DNA of 34,280 nucleotides from Myxococcota bacterium (lineage in GTDB: Bacteria > Myxococcota_A > Polyangia > Polyangiales > Houyiibacteriaceae). The notes below the pieces were generated by a model. The model made no database searches. It had not been told where the DNA came from and worked only from the letters and a program-made list of their open reading frames with translations. This document shows positions 8,257-17,967 of the stretch, one piece after another. Every line of letters begins with the position of its first letter. Position 1 is the stretch's first letter. The stretch lies in NCBI GenBank assembly GCA_025453555.1, contig JALOQC010000088.1, forward strand, positions 1 through 34,280. Direction: 5' to 3'. The translations under genes and the position numbers were made by a program.

Positions 8257-9213
8257 GTGGCGTCCTCGCGCCCCCCCTCACCTCGTTCGTCGGGGCCTCG
8301 TTCGACGGAGCACGAGCGCATCGCGCGGCTCTCCGCGCGCTTCGCGACGAGCGCGAACGACGTGCGGCTCGGCATCGGCGACGACGCAGCGTGGCTCGTG
8401 CCCGACCTCGTGATCAGCGTCGATGCGCAGGTCGAAGGCGTCCACTTTCTCCCACGTTTCGCGCCCTACGACGTGCTCGCCGAGCGTGCGGCGGTCGCGG
8501 CGCTCTCCGACCTCGCGGCCATGGGCGCGCGCCCGCTCGCGATGCTCAGCTCGCTGATCCTCCCGCACACGCTGGACGACGCGGCGCTCGATCGTGTCCA
8601 CGAGGGGCTCGCGCGCGCCGCCGATCGCTACGCCGCACCAGTCGTCGGCGGAAACCTCGCCGCCGGCTCCGAGCTCTCCCTCTCCACCACCGTGCTCGGG
8701 CGTACCGACTCCCCGCTCCTCCGAAGCGGTGACGGCGTCTACGTGACGGGTCACGTCGGCGCGCACGCTCTCGGCCTCCGCGCGCTCCTCGCCGATCGCC
8801 GCGACGCCGAGCTCGCGCCCTTCGTCCACGCGTGGCTGCATCCGACCGCACGCATCGCGGAGGGCCTCGCGCTCCGCGGCCTCGCCTCCACGTGCATCGA
8901 CGTCTCGGACGGACTCCTGGCCGACCTCGGGCACGTGCTCGCCGCCTCGCAGGTGGGCGCGGAGCTCGAGCTCGCCGCGCTCCCCTTCGCGCCCGACTTC
9001 GAAGCCGCGTGTGCCCTCCTCGGCCTCGATCCGCTGGTCCTCGCGTTGGACGGCGGCGAGGCGTACGAGCTCGTCTTCACGGCCGCCGCGGCGCCGCCGA
9101 TCGACGCCACGCGGATCGGGACGATTCGAGCGGATCGAAGCGTCGTGCTGCGCAGCGCCGACGGCTCGATCCGCGCGCACGCTTCGGCGGGCTTCGATCA
9201 CTTCCGCGCGTGA
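8257..9213 (+). CDS. thiL: Thiamine-monophosphate kinase ThiL
   Basis: 318 residues. ThiL phosphorylates thiamine monophosphate with ATP to give thiamine diphosphate, the last step of the cofactor pathway, in the cytoplasm. It shows the AIRS/PurM-like fold motifs: GIGDDAA (39-45), '[11 protein letters not shown]' (54-64, Mg/ATP-binding Asp), SDLAAMGA (84-91), 'VVGGNLAAG' (129-137) and '[14 protein letters not shown]'. The start is GTG 8257, three bases after the kinase stop. The first 20 residues are Ser/Pro/Arg-rich and non-conserved, so a start slightly downstream cannot be excluded. It is cotranscribed in all likelihood with the signalling genes before it, but no functional link is evident. 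Confidence 0.95.
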   Translation: MASSRPPSPRSSGPRSTEHERIARLSARFATSANDVRLGIGDDAAWLVPDLVISVDAQVEGVHFLPRFAPYDVLAERAAVAALSDLAAMGARPLAMLSSLILPHTLDDAALDRVHEGLARAADRYAAPVVGGNLAAGSELSLSTTVLGRTDSPLLRSGDGVYVTGHVGAHALGLRALLADRRDAELAPFVHAWLHPTARIAEGLALRGLASTCIDVSDGLLADLGHVLAASQVGAELELAALPFAPDFEAACALLGLDPLVLALDGGEAYELVFTAAAAPPIDATRIGTIRADRSVVLRSADGSIRAHASAGFDHFRA

Positions 9214-9253
9214 GCCTCGCGTACGAGCCGCCACGCACCCACGCACGCACACC

Positions 9254-9277
9254 CGCCGCGCACACACCCACGCGGCG
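9254..9277. terminator. Hairpin between convergent thiL and the kinase/sigma54 activator gene
   Basis: CGCCGCG (9254-9260) and CGCGGCG (9271-9277) pair perfectly around a 10-nt CA-rich loop in the 90-bp gap between two convergent stops. It is surrounded by CACGCA-type short repeats. It has no T-run; a role for both directions is inferred from position. Confidence 0.35.
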
Positions 9278-9303
9278 CGACGCTCGCCCCGATCCGGAAG
9301 CGC

Positions 9304-12300
9304 TCACGCGATCCCGAGGCGCTTCATCTTCTTGCGGAGCCCCACGCGGCTGAGCCCGAGCCGCGCCGCGGCGTGCGTGCGGTTGCCGGCCGTCGCCTCC
9401 AAAGCCTCCACCACGAGCTTGCGCTCCAGCTCGTCCACCGCGTCGCGCAGCTCGGGCGCGTCTTCTTCCGCGCGCCCGAAGTGCTCGGGCCGGAGCTCGT
9501 CCTCCGCCGCCAACAGCGCGCGATCGAGCGCAGCCTCGAGCTCGCGAACGTTGCCCGGCCAAGCACGCGACGCGAGCCACGCGAGGGTCTCGGCCGGAAC
9601 GCGCCGCGTGATCTCGCGCCGAGCGAGCAAGCTCCGCACGAGCCCCGGCACGTCTTCCGCGCGCTCGCGCAGCGGCGGTACGTTCAGCTCGAGCACCGCG
9701 AGCCGGTAGTAGAGATCCTCGCGAAACGAACCGTCGCGAACGCGCTCCCGCAGATCACGGTGCGTGGCCACGATCACGCGCACGTCGACCGTCACCGTGC
9801 GCTCCGATCCGAGGGGCCGCACTTCGCCCTCCTGCAACACCCGCAGCAACTTCGCCTGCATCGCGGGGCTCGTCTCCGCGATCTCGTCGAGCAGGAGCGT
9901 CCCTCCGTGCGCGAGCTCGAAGAGCCCCCGACGGCGATCCGTCGCGCCCGTGAACGCCCCCCGCACGTGCCCGAAGAGCGCGCTCTCCAGCAACGCGTCC
10001 GGAAGCGCGGCGCAGCTCTCCGCCACGAACGGTCCCGCGGCGCGCGGGCTCGCGTCGTGGATCGCACGCGCGACTCGCTCCTTGCCGCTCCCGGTCTCGC
10101 CGCGCAGCAGCACCGTGCTCTCCGTCGGCGCGACGCGCGCGAGCAGCTCGACGAAGCGCCGCATCGCCGGGCTCCGCGTGATCAGGCCGAAGCGCTCGTC
10201 GTCCGTGCGACGCGCGCGGAGCTCTTCGTCCGCCCGCGCGAGCCTAGCTTCGAGATCGGCGCGGAGCTTCTCGTCGCGCTCGCGCGCCCGCCGCTGCTCG
10301 CTGCGCAGCCGCGCCTGCACGATCGCGGCGTCGACCGTCCGCGCGAGCGCCTCCAGGTACGCCAAGTCGTGCGACGCGAACGCGGAAGGACGCGCGCGAT
10401 CGTCCACGTAGAGCGCGAGCCCCACCCGCGGCAACGGCGCACACGCGACCGACCGGAGCGCGAGCGCGTGCACGCTCTGCGCCCTCCCCCACTCTTCGTC
10501 GCCGAGCGCGTCGACGGTCGTCACGAGCGCGCCGTTCGCGAGCGCGCGTGCGACGGCCGTTCGCGACGGAAGTGCGTCCGAGTGCTCGAGGGTCGCACTC
10601 CCCGTCACGACCAACGCGCCGTCTTCCGCGCGCGCGACCACGAACGCACGCTCCGCGTCGAGCACCTCGCGCGCGCGCCGCAACGCCTCGTCGACCACCG
10701 TGCGCTCGTCGTCGTCCATCGCGCGCGTCGCGAACGCCGCGAGCCCACGCCAGCGCTCCACCTCGTCGACCACCACCGCGGACGCGGGACGCGCCGCCCA
10801 GGCCGACGCGAACGCGGGATGTCGTCGCAAGTGACGACGCTGATCGACCTCCAGACCGCGGCTCGCGCGATCGAGCAGCGAACGAAGGCGACCGAGCGCG
10901 TCGTGAGTGGGCTCGTGCCGCGCGACCGCGAGCTCGTGGTCGAGCCGCGCGAGCAGGAGCTGCTCCTCCCACGTGCGCGCGATCAGAGCCGCTCGCGCCT
11001 CGACCGCGCGCGCGAGCGCCCCTTCTCCGAGCGCGATCCGAGCGCGCGCGAGCGCGACGTCGAAGATCTGCGCCTCTTCCGCTCCGTGCGAGGCGATCAG
11101 CGCACGCGCGAGCGCGACGTGCGTTCCCGCGAGCAACGCTGCCGCCCGCGCCCGAGCCCGCACGTCGCCGGCTTCGACGTCGCGCGCCCGCTCCACCGCA
11201 CGTTCGAGCGCGCCGCGGCGCAACGCGAGCTCGAGCTCGACGAGCGCCAAGTAAGCGAGCCCGAGCGCGTCTCGCGCATCGTTCGCCGCCGTGCGCGCCT
11301 GCTCCGCGTGCCAAGCCGCACCTTCGTCGTCGCCCACCCAGAGCGCGGCGCTCGCGAGGTTCAAGAGCGCGCGGCCGAGATCACGCGCGCGCCCGATGAT
11401 CGCGTAGCGCCGCGCCGCTTCGCGCAACGCACGACGTCCGTGCCCGAGCTCGCCCGCGTCGAGCGCGACGATGCCCTCGTTCGCCGCCGCGGTCGCCGCG
11501 AGGTGTACGTCACCGACCGCGCGCGCGATCCCGAACGCTTCCGCGTGACGCTCGCGGGCCTCGTCGAGCGCTCCCCTCGCCTGCGCGATCGAGCCCGCGG
11601 CGATCAGACACCGCGCGCGCGCCTCTCGCGCGTCCGCGGTGCGCGGCTCGCTCCGCGCCAGCGCCGAGCTCACGATCGCGTCGGCTTCGTCCAGTCGTCC
11701 CGACGAGAGCGCGACCCACGCGCGGAGCTCGGGCGAGCGCGCGAGCCGCGCCGCAGCTTCGAGCTCCCCCGCGCCGAGCGCGATCCACGCGAGCGTCTCC
11801 GCGCCGTCGTCCCCCGCTCGCCGAGCCTCGTCCCGCGCGCGCTCGGTGAGGCCCGCTCGTCGCGCGAGCTCGGCCCGTCGCGCGGCGTCGGAGTCGCTCG
11901 CCACCGAGCCTTCCGCGCTCGCCGACGGCGCGGTCGCCAGCTCCAGTGCCTCCGCGTAACGCGCGAGCCGCCCGAGCGCCTTCGCGCCGACCTCCACCCG
12001 CGTGGCGTCCTCTGCCTCGCATGAGCACGCGAGCGCGTCCTCGACTCGGCCCTCGTCGAGCGCTCGTCGCGCGTGCGTGGCGAACAGTCGTCGTGCCCGC
12101 GTCTCGTCTCCGACCGCTCGCGCGAGGTGGGCGTCCCACACACCAGCGTCGGTGCACCGCGCGATCACCTCCTGCGCTCGTACGACGCGCGTCGCGTCGT
12201 CGAGATGCCCCCTTCGATCGGCGCGCAGGATCACGCGCGCTTCGCGCACGAACGCGAGCCCGGCGCGAACGAGCGCGTGCGGCGCCTCGAGCACGTGAAT

Positions 12301-13767
12301 CGGAAGCTCGCCGCCCGCCGCGTCGAGCCACGCCTCGTCGCGCGTTCGCTCGTGCGCGGATGGGGGCTCGCGCGAGGACCGCGGCTCGTGCGCGCGCGGC
12401 GTGCCGGCGTCGTCGAGCGCTTCCCGCTCCGCACGCGCGAGCCGGACCGCGCGCCCCGCCAACCCACCCGAGCGCCCACGCAGCGCCCCGACGTCGCCCC
12501 CCGGATCGAGGTCGCGCACGAGGCGCGCGAAGTCGACGTCCTCGAGCGGGCCGAGCACGACGTCCACGTCCTCCCCGTCCTCGACGATCCAAAATCGTTC
12601 GCGTCCACCGAGCGAATCGGCGCGCGCGGCCTGCCGAACCTCCGGCTCCGCGACGCCTTCGACGAGCACGACCGCGCACGGGGCGTCGAGCGCCGACAGC
12701 TCGTTCGCCGCGCGCGCCCGCACGAAGGTCGGTGCGCGCCGCCCCTCCCGCCGCGCGCTCGCCTGCAGCGCGAGCGCGACCTCGCGTGCAAAACGAGACT
12801 TGCCGCTCTCCGGCGGCCCGCCGATCCGCAACAGCCCCCGCGCGCTCAGCGTCTGCGTCGCGGCCTCCACCCGCTCGAGCGTGCCCACGAACGTCGGCTC
12901 GACGACGGCCCGCGGCGCAGCGAGAACCGGCAGCTCCTCGCCGATCGCGCGCGCCGCTCCGGAGAGCGCCTCCAAGGCCTCTGCGGCGCTCCGGAGTCGA
13001 TCCTCGGGCGACGACGCGACGAGATCCTCGATCCAACCCACCCACGCCGGAGGAGTCGTCGTGGGCAAGGTCGCCACGTCGACGGTCTCCGCGACCGCCC
13101 CCCCGAGCCAGAGGTGCACGCACGCACCGAGCGCGTAGAGGTCCGTGCTCTGCGTGCGCGCTCCGACGGCGGCCTCGGGCGCGAGGAACCCACGCGTCCC
13201 ACGCGCCAGCCCATCCGCGGCGAGCGGAGGCCCGGCGAGCCCGAGGTCGATCAACACCGCGAGCGACGGCTCGTCCTGCACCGCGCTCGGGCGCCCGCCC
13301 GCGACGGTGCTCGCCACGGCCGATCGCACGAGCACGTTCGCGGGGCTCACGTCCCCGTGCACGAGACCCGCCGCGTGCAGCGTCGCCAGCGCGGAGAGCA
13401 GCTCCGCCGTCACGTGGAGCACGAGCCGAAGCCGTTCGTGCGACCCGCGCTCGAGAGCCGCCAACGCGACGTCGCTGCGCTCGCCCTCCACGAGCTCTTG
13501 GACCAACACCGCGGTCCCGCTCGGCAGACGAAACGGCTCCCCGAGCGGCGCCGACACGCGCAAGAGCTCGACGACGCGCGCGAGCGAGGGGTGCGCGACG
13601 CGGCGAAGCAACGAGAGCTCTAGCTCCAACGTGCCGAGCGCGTCGGGCGGCACGATCTTCAGGGCGCGCGGCGCGCCGTCGGCCGCGTCACGCGCGAGCA
13701 CCACGCGCCCGGCGCCTCCACGCCCGAGCTCGCGCACGTACTCGTAGCGCCCTTCGAGCCGCTCCAC
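9304..13767 (-). CDS. Giant fused Ser/Thr kinase - NTPase - TPR - sensor - sigma54 activator
   Basis: 1487 residues from GTG 13767; no in-frame start lies upstream of it. Domains in order: a protein kinase (about 7-270) with Gly loop GRGGAG (15-20), Lys37, catalytic loop HGDVSPANV (137-145) and DLG in place of DFG (174-176); an NTPase-like part with P-loop GGPPESGKS (316-324); a long Ala/Arg-rich TPR-like helical region (about 560-1000); a GAF-like sensor (about 1020-1160, '[16 protein letters not shown]'); a short coiled coil; a sigma54 AAA+ domain with GETGSGKE (1223-1230), GAFTGA (1270-1275) and Walker B 'LLLDEIAE'; and a Fis-type HTH at the end ('[20 protein letters not shown]'). The intact GAFTGA says it can remodel sigma54 polymerase, and rpoN is in the same window. 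It ends a minus-strand run after pyrR, pyrB and namZ, 21 bp from namZ. Its signal and targets are unknown. Confidence 0.92.
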   Translation of the reverse strand: MERLEGRYEYVRELGRGGAGRVVLARDAADGAPRALKIVPPDALGTLELELSLLRRVAHPSLARVVELLRVSAPLGEPFRLPSGTAVLVQELVEGERSDVALAALERGSHERLRLVLHVTAELLSALATLHAAGLVHGDVSPANVLVRSAVASTVAGGRPSAVQDEPSLAVLIDLGLAGPPLAADGLARGTRGFLAPEAAVGARTQSTDLYALGACVHLWLGGAVAETVDVATLPTTTPPAWVGWIEDLVASSPEDRLRSAAEALEALSGAARAIGEELPVLAAPRAVVEPTFVGTLERVEAATQTLSARGLLRIGGPPESGKSRFAREVALALQASARREGRRAPTFVRARAANELSALDAPCAVVLVEGVAEPEVRQAARADSLGGRERFWIVEDGEDVDVVLGPLEDVDFARLVRDLDPGGDVGALRGRSGGLAGRAVRLARAEREALDDAGTPRAHEPRSSREPPSAHERTRDEAWLDAAGGELPIHVLEAPHALVRAGLAFVREARVILRADRRGHLDDATRVVRAQEVIARCTDAGVWDAHLARAVGDETRARRLFATHARRALDEGRVEDALACSCEAEDATRVEVGAKALGRLARYAEALELATAPSASAEGSVASDSDAARRAELARRAGLTERARDEARRAGDDGAETLAWIALGAGELEAAARLARSPELRAWVALSSGRLDEADAIVSSALARSEPRTADAREARARCLIAAGSIAQARGALDEARERHAEAFGIARAVGDVHLAATAAANEGIVALDAGELGHGRRALREAARRYAIIGRARDLGRALLNLASAALWVGDDEGAAWHAEQARTAANDARDALGLAYLALVELELALRRGALERAVERARDVEAGDVRARARAAALLAGTHVALARALIASHGAEEAQIFDVALARARIALGEGALARAVEARAALIARTWEEQLLLARLDHELAVARHEPTHDALGRLRSLLDRASRGLEVDQRRHLRRHPAFASAWAARPASAVVVDEVERWRGLAAFATRAMDDDERTVVDEALRRAREVLDAERAFVVARAEDGALVVTGSATLEHSDALPSRTAVARALANGALVTTVDALGDEEWGRAQSVHALALRSVACAPLPRVGLALYVDDRARPSAFASHDLAYLEALARTVDAAIVQARLRSEQRRARERDEKLRADLEARLARADEELRARRTDDERFGLITRSPAMRRFVELLARVAPTESTVLLRGETGSGKERVARAIHDASPRAAGPFVAESCAALPDALLESALFGHVRGAFTGATDRRRGLFELAHGGTLLLDEIAETSPAMQAKLLRVLQEGEVRPLGSERTVTVDVRVIVATHRDLRERVRDGSFREDLYYRLAVLELNVPPLRERAEDVPGLVRSLLARREITRRVPAETLAWLASRAWPGNVRELEAALDRALLAAEDELRPEHFGRAEEDAPELRDAVDELERKLVVEALEATAGNRTHAAARLGLSRVGLRKKMKRLGIA

Positions 13768-13788
13768 GCCGCGAGCGTAGCCGCAGCG

Positions 13789-14970
13789 TCAGTAGAGGAG
13801 AAACGCCTCGCGCTCTTCCGCGAAACGCGCCGCGCCCTCCACGTCTTGCGCGAGGTACTCCTCGAGCGACGCGCGCGCGTTCACGAGCTGCCGATACTCC
13901 GGCCCGCCCGTGAGAAGATCGATCGCGGGGCGGCTCGTCTCGTACTCGTACTCCTCGCGCCGCCACGGGAAGACGTCGCTCGGAGCGCTCGCGAGCGCGG
14001 CCGCGATCCACCGCAGATACGCCGAATAGCTCGAAAATCGCGAGGGATCCGTGACGTGGACTTGCACCCCACGACACACCGACTTGCCGTGCTTCTGGAA
14101 CGTCGGCTCGAACGCGAGCGGGCGCAGCGTCGCGCCTTCGACCTCCACCGCGAGGAGCGCCTCCGGCTCCACCCACGGCGCCCCGAAGATCTCGAACGGT
14201 CGCGTCGTGCCGCGCCCTTCGGAGAGCGTCGTCCCCTCGATCACGCACCCACCCGGGTACACCGTCGCGGTCTCCAGCGTCGGCATGTTCGGCGAGGGCA
14301 GCACCCACGGCAGGCCCGTCTCGTCGAAGCGCATCGCGCGCGACCAGCCCTTCATCGTCACGACGAGCAGCGCCGCGGGATCCACCCGATCGCGTGCGCA
14401 CGCGAGCCGCACGATCTCGCCGATCGTCATCCCGTGCCGCACCGCGACGTCGTGGAGCCCCACGAACGAGCGGTAACCCACCCGCTGCGGCATCCCCTCG
14501 ACGCGCTCGCCCCCGATCGGGTTCGGTCGATCGAGGATCACCGTCTCGATCCCGAGCGCCGCCGCCGCGCGCGCCATCAACGCCGCCGTCCACACGAACG
14601 TGTAGTAGCGACTCCCGACGTCTTGCAGATCGACGACCACGACGTCGAGACCGTCCAGATGCTCCGGTCGCGGCGAGAGATCCGCGGCGCTCGCGCCGTA
14701 GAGCGACACCACGCGCATCGCAGGCTCCGCGACGTGATCGGCCTCGCCCTCCACCGGCGCCATGTCCTGCGCGGTGCCCGCGAACCCGTGCTCGGGACCG
14801 AAGAGCACCCGCAGATCCGCGACCTCGCGCAGGATCTCGATCGCGTGCTTCAGCCGTCGATCGACGCTCGCCGGATGCGCGACGAGCCCGACGCGTCGCC
14901 CGCGGATCGGCGCGAGCGCCTCCGGATCCCCGATCGCGATCCGATCGAGCCCCGTCGCGACGCCGCTCAC
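13789..14970 (-). CDS. namZ: DUF1343 / NamZ-type exo-beta-N-acetylmuramidase
   Basis: 393 residues. The family (DUF1343, NamZ) removes terminal N-acetylmuramic acid from peptidoglycan fragments. Conserved motifs are seen: '[11 protein letters not shown]' near residue 28, '[10 protein letters not shown]' with E60-H61-G62 (the family's catalytic Glu region), 'SLYG', '[17 protein letters not shown]', 'LDRPNPIGG', '[11 protein letters not shown]', '[20 protein letters not shown]'. The start is GTG 14970, which overlaps the pyrB stop as GTGA. This start gives no signal peptide or lipobox, so the protein should be cytoplasmic and would act on imported muropeptides, unlike secreted relatives. It takes the place where pyrC often follows pyrB. 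The gene symbol is by family similarity. Confidence 0.9.
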   Translation of the reverse strand: MSGVATGLDRIAIGDPEALAPIRGRRVGLVAHPASVDRRLKHAIEILREVADLRVLFGPEHGFAGTAQDMAPVEGEADHVAEPAMRVVSLYGASAADLSPRPEHLDGLDVVVVDLQDVGSRYYTFVWTAALMARAAAALGIETVILDRPNPIGGERVEGMPQRVGYRSFVGLHDVAVRHGMTIGEIVRLACARDRVDPAALLVVTMKGWSRAMRFDETGLPWVLPSPNMPTLETATVYPGGCVIEGTTLSEGRGTTRPFEIFGAPWVEPEALLAVEVEGATLRPLAFEPTFQKHGKSVCRGVQVHVTDPSRFSSYSAYLRWIAAALASAPSDVFPWRREEYEYETSRPAIDLLTGGPEYRQLVNARASLEEYLAQDVEGAARFAEEREAFLLY

Positions 14971-15947
14971 GCCGCGCCCTCGCGCATCGGCGCCTCGTCG
15001 GCCGCCGATCCGGCCGACCGAATCGCATCGTCGCCGCCCGCGAGCAGGTAGAGCACCGCCATGCGCACCGCGACGCCCGCCTCGACCTGCTCGAGCACCA
15101 CGCTCTGCGGACCGTCCGCCACGTCGTGCGCGATCTCGACCCCGCGGTTCATCGGGCCCGGATGCATGACGATCGCGTCCTTCTTCGCGAGCGCGAGCTG
15201 CGCGTTCCCGATGCCGAACGTGCGGCTGTACTCGCGCAACGACGGGAGCAACGCGTCCTGCAGTCGCTCGCGCTGGATGCGCAGACACATCACGACGTCC
15301 GCGCCTTCGAGCGCGGGCGCGAGCTCGTGGAAGACCTCGACGTCGAAGGCCTCCGCGAAGCGCGGCGGCACCAGCGTGCGCGGCCCCACGACCCGCACGC
15401 GGCAGCCGAACTTCCGCAGCAGCACCGAGTTGCAGCGCGCGACGCGCGAGTGCGCGACGTCGCCGACGATCGTCACCGTGAGCCCTTCGAGCGTGCCCTT
15501 CGCGCGCCGGATCGTGAATGCATCGAGCAGACCCTGCGTGGGGTGCGCGTGCATTCCGTCGCCTGCGTTCACCACGCCGCAGCGCAGCTTCGACGCCACG
15601 TAGTGCGGCGCGCCGCTCGCGGAGTGACGAATCACCACGACGTCGGGGTGCATCGCCTCCAGCGTCTTGCAGGTGTCGTAGAGGGTCTCGCCCTTGGACA
15701 CGCTCGACGTCGACACCGTCATGTTCACCGCGTCGGCGGAGAGCCGCTTGGCCGCGATCTCGAAGCTCGTGCGCGTGCGCGTCGAGGCTTCGTAGAAGAG
15801 GTTGACGATCGTCTTGCCGCGCAGGGTGGGCACCTTGCGCACGGGTCGCCGCGAGACCTCGAAGAACGCCTCGGACGTGTCGAGGATCTGCGTGACCTCG
15901 TCGCGCGAGAGCGCGCGCAGATCGAGCAAGTGCGCCAATCCCGACAT
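14967..15947 (-). CDS. pyrB: Aspartate carbamoyltransferase catalytic subunit
   Basis: 326 residues. It joins carbamoyl phosphate and aspartate to carbamoyl-aspartate in de novo pyrimidine synthesis. The carbamoyl-phosphate site STRTR (55-59) in '[13 protein letters not shown]', the mobile Ser/Lys loop '[12 protein letters not shown]' (K85), HPTQ (135-138) and 'HPGPMNRG' near the end are all present. The length is normal. The ATG overlaps the pyrR stop by one base (TGATG), and the gene end overlaps the namZ GTG. No regulatory subunit gene pyrI is seen. The C-terminus has a short non-conserved tail after '[16 protein letters not shown]'. Confidence 0.97.
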   Translation of the reverse strand: MSGLAHLLDLRALSRDEVTQILDTSEAFFEVSRRPVRKVPTLRGKTIVNLFYEASTRTRTSFEIAAKRLSADAVNMTVSTSSVSKGETLYDTCKTLEAMHPDVVVIRHSASGAPHYVASKLRCGVVNAGDGMHAHPTQGLLDAFTIRRAKGTLEGLTVTIVGDVAHSRVARCNSVLLRKFGCRVRVVGPRTLVPPRFAEAFDVEVFHELAPALEGADVVMCLRIQRERLQDALLPSLREYSRTFGIGNAQLALAKKDAIVMHPGPMNRGVEIAHDVADGPQSVVLEQVEAGVAVRMAVLYLLAGGDDAIRSAGSAADEAPMREGAA

Positions 15948-16498
15948 CACGCGCGCTCCTTCTTGGGCTCGACGTACGCCCGATCGGTCGCGCGATCGGA
16001 GGCCACGGCCCCGAGCTCCACGCGCACCTTCGCGCCGACTGGCACCTCGACCCGTCGCCCGACGAAGTCCGCCGCGATCGGCAGCTCGCGTCCGCCGCGA
16101 TCGACGAGCGCCGCGAGCCAGATGCGTCGCGGCCTTCCGTAATCGAGCAAGCAGTCGATCGCGGCCCGCACGGTACGCCCCGTCTGCAGCACGTCGTCGA
16201 CCAGCACCACGTCGCGCCCCGTCGGATCGAAGGGCACCTGGCTCGGACCGATCTTCGGATCGGGCAGCGCCATCGCGGCGTCGTCGCGGTAGAAGGCGAT
16301 GTCGACGAGCCCGATGGGGATCGTGGCGCCCTCCTGCTGCGCGATCGCCTCCGCGAGTCGAACGGAGAGCACCTCGCCCCCGCGGCGGATGCCGACGATG
16401 GCGAGCGAGCCCACGCCACGCGACGCTTCGACGATCTCGCTGGCCATGCGCCTCACGGCGCGTGCGATGGCGTCGGCGTCGAGGAGGACCTCGGTCAC
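15947..16498 (-). CDS. pyrR: PyrR: pyrimidine operon regulator / uracil phosphoribosyltransferase
   Basis: 183 residues from GTG 16498; upstream in-frame residues are Arg-rich and unlike the family. The PRPP-binding motif '[17 protein letters not shown]' (97-113), '[20 protein letters not shown]' (31-50) and the 'DIAFYRDD' stretch identify PyrR. In Gram-positives it binds pyr mRNA and causes attenuation when UMP is high, and it has some UPRTase activity. I could not find a convincing PyrR-binding anti-antiterminator loop in the 138 bp before the gene, so the RNA-binding role here is open. It is the first gene of the run pyrR-pyrB-namZ-kinase. Confidence 0.95.
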   Translation of the reverse strand: MTEVLLDADAIARAVRRMASEIVEASRGVGSLAIVGIRRGGEVLSVRLAEAIAQQEGATIPIGLVDIAFYRDDAAMALPDPKIGPSQVPFDPTGRDVVLVDDVLQTGRTVRAAIDCLLDYGRPRRIWLAALVDRGGRELPIAADFVGRRVEVPVGAKVRVELGAVASDRATDRAYVEPKKERA

Positions 16499-16636
16499 GG
16501 GCGCGGGTGTACGCGCGACGCAGCGAGCTCGCCTCTCGCACGCCCGTCTCGGCCTCGGCCGCCAGAGTCTCGCGAGCACGATCACGAACGCAGGCTCGAG
16601 TGTCTGTCGAGCTCGGGTCTCGCGATCTCGACGAGC

Positions 16637-17197
16637 TCAGGTGGGCTCGGGCAGCTCTCCGAGGTCGGGGATCGCGCTCGGCGACGGCGCGGGCTCGCTC
16701 GGCGCGTCACCCTCGCCTTCGCCCGGCGCGCCGTGCGGCATCGCTTCACCCGCCTGCAGCCGCTCGTTCATCTCGTACTTCGACGGGCAACGCGGCACGA
16801 CCTCGTCCGCGAGGAAGGTGTCGTCCGCCTGCAGACGTCCGCGCACGGTCACCGAGATCCCGAAGCCGTCCCGGAAGGTGTCGGGCACCACGCACTGCGG
16901 GAACTGCACCGGCATCGAGTGCTCGCCCGACTCGATCACGAAGCGCCACTCGCATGGCTCCTCGCGGAACTGGATGGAGCCCTGCCGCAGCGTGCCCTCG
17001 ACGCGGAACATGCGATCGCGGTGCGCGTCCGGATCGCTCGTCACCTGCGCGAGCGTCTTGGAGTAGACGAAGGCGTCTCCCGCGTCGCTGTTGAGCAGCA
17101 GGAACACCACGCCGCCGCCGAGGAGCCCGAGCACGAGCCCAATCTTCGCCCACGCGGGCACCCCGGACGAAGCCTCTCGCTCACTCGCGCTGGTCAC
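16637..17197 (-). CDS. ccmE: Cytochrome c maturation heme chaperone CcmE, CxxxY type
   Basis: 186 residues from GTG 17197. One N-terminal membrane anchor (about 18-36, '[18 protein letters not shown]') precedes a periplasmic OB-fold. Family features are '[20 protein letters not shown]', '[11 protein letters not shown]', '[17 protein letters not shown]'. CcmE takes heme from CcmABCD and passes it to apocytochrome c. The usual covalent heme ligand motif HxxxY is replaced by CxxxY: C137-P-S-K-Y141. That variant is known from some sulfate reducers and archaea, where Cys binds heme. The C-terminus is Pro/Glu-rich (about 150-186). No other ccm gene is nearby, which is unusual. It is separated from pyrR by 138 bp. 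Confidence 0.9.
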   Translation of the reverse strand: MTSASEREASSGVPAWAKIGLVLGLLGGGVVFLLLNSDAGDAFVYSKTLAQVTSDPDAHRDRMFRVEGTLRQGSIQFREEPCEWRFVIESGEHSMPVQFPQCVVPDTFRDGFGISVTVRGRLQADDTFLADEVVPRCPSKYEMNERLQAGEAMPHGAPGEGEGDAPSEPAPSPSAIPDLGELPEPT

Positions 17198-17329
17198 CGG
17201 GCGATCCTAGCGCCGACGGTCCGGACGTCCAAGGCCCGCGATTGCCCGCTGAGCGTCTCCCGCCCTTTTCGAACGAACGCGGACATCTCCGAGCGTCGCC
17301 ATCTGGGGATGAGCTTCCGAGCCCCGGAC
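17198..17329. other. Gene-free stretch before the repeat array
   Basis: This is the first part of a 320-bp gap between the ccmE start and the atpE stop; the remainder is the 19-bp repeat array and the hairpin. It should contain the ccmE promoter (minus strand), but no convincing -35/-10 pair was found and no RNA gene is visible. Confidence 0.5.
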
Positions 17330-17453
17330 GCGAAGAGGCCGGACGGACGCGGACAGACGCGAAGAGGCCGGACGGACGCGAAGAGGCCGGACGGACGCGA
17401 AGAGGCCGGACGGACGCGAAGAGGCCGGACGGACGCGAAGAGGCCGGACGGAC
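17330..17453. repeat. Tandem 19-bp repeat array downstream of the atp operon
   Basis: The unit GCGAAGAGGCCGGACGGAC starts at 17330, 17359, 17378, 17397, 17416 and 17435. The last five are contiguous and identical; the first is followed by a 10-bp partial unit (17349-17358). A unit of 19 bp shifts frame each time, so it is not coding. The array runs directly into the hairpin at 17455-17490, whose left arm CGAAAGAGGCGC is nearly the unit's CGAAGAGGCC. On the minus strand it therefore repeats the 3' arm of the atp terminator. Confidence 0.9.
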
Positions 17454-17454
17454 G

Positions 17455-17490
17455 CGAAAGAGGCGCCCCCGACCAGGAGCGCCTCTTTCG
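17455..17490 (-). terminator. Terminator hairpin of the atpZ-I-B-E operon
   Basis: A perfect 12-bp stem (17455-17466 with 17479-17490) encloses a 12-nt loop and lies 27 bp after the atpE stop. The minus-strand 3' arm ends CTCTTTCGC, with only three T residues, then enters the 19-bp repeats. Stem strength and position make it the likely end of the operon. Confidence 0.75.
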
Positions 17491-17517
17491 GGCACGACAG
17501 TGCTCGCGCCGTCGGGC

Positions 17518-17841
17518 TCAGCCGAGGGGCCCGATGAAGCCGGCCGCGATCAGGAGCGCGTAGATCACGAGCGACTCGATGAGCGCGAGGCTGAGGATGA
17601 GCGGCGTCTGGATCTTGTCCGCCGCGTTCGGGTTGCGCGCGATGCCCTCGAGCGCCGCGGTCGCCGCGCGGCCCTGGCCGAGCGAGCCGCCGAACGCCGC
17701 GATGCCGATCGCGAAAGCTGCCGCCATCGCCTTGTACATGGCGACGTCGTTGGCGTTCGTCTCCGCGTCCTGCGCGAAGGCCATCGAGGTGACGAGGAAG
17801 GTGGAAAGGAATCCGATCGAGCGAAGAACCAGCTTGTTCAT
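17518..17841 (-). CDS. atpE: F0 ATP synthase subunit c with N-terminal signal-like leader
   Basis: 107 residues. After a hydrophobic leader (1-23, ending AFA-QD like a Sec cleavage site), two membrane helices form the c-ring hairpin: 'AAAFAIGIAAFGGSLGQG' and 'LILSLALIESLVIYALLIAA', with the polar loop RNP (69-71). The ion-carrying acid is E89. Q56, S90 and Y94 sit at the same distances from it as the sodium-binding residues of Ilyobacter-type c subunits (Q32, E65, S66, Y70). The ATG 17841 has GGAGG 10 nt upstream; upstream in-frame residues are not family-like. It is last in the operon, 126 bp after atpB, and followed by a strong hairpin. The b and F1 genes are absent from this window. Confidence 0.95.
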   Translation of the reverse strand: MNKLVLRSIGFLSTFLVTSMAFAQDAETNANDVAMYKAMAAAFAIGIAAFGGSLGQGRAATAALEGIARNPNAADKIQTPLILSLALIESLVIYALLIAAGFIGPLG

Positions 17842-17967
17842 GGGAAGAGCCTCCAGGGATCTCTCGGGTGAGCGACGGCCTGGCGTTGAGGAGTCCGTCG
17901 AAACCAGAAATCGTGTTGCCAAGAATCTTGTTTGAGTTGCCGTTGCCGGCCGAAACGAATCGCAGGC

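Noticed and set aside
9304-13767. The kinase part as a dead pseudokinase because of HGD, Ser for Lys in the catalytic loop, and DLG for DFG.
   Set aside because: HxDVSPxN loops are common in active myxobacterial kinases, and K37, D139, N144 and D174 are all present, so inactivity is not supported.
16499-16636. A PyrR-binding RNA attenuator before pyrR.
   Set aside because: No conserved anti-antiterminator loop or terminator with a T-run could be recognised.
17330-17453. The 19-bp repeats considered as a CRISPR array.
   Set aside because: Units are contiguous with no spacers, too short, and no cas gene is present.
17842-17967. TTGGCA-type box upstream of atpE as a sigma54 or extra sigma70 promoter.
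   Set aside because: The second element is poor (TTTC in place of TTGC; no -10 at 17 bp), so an internal promoter could not be supported.
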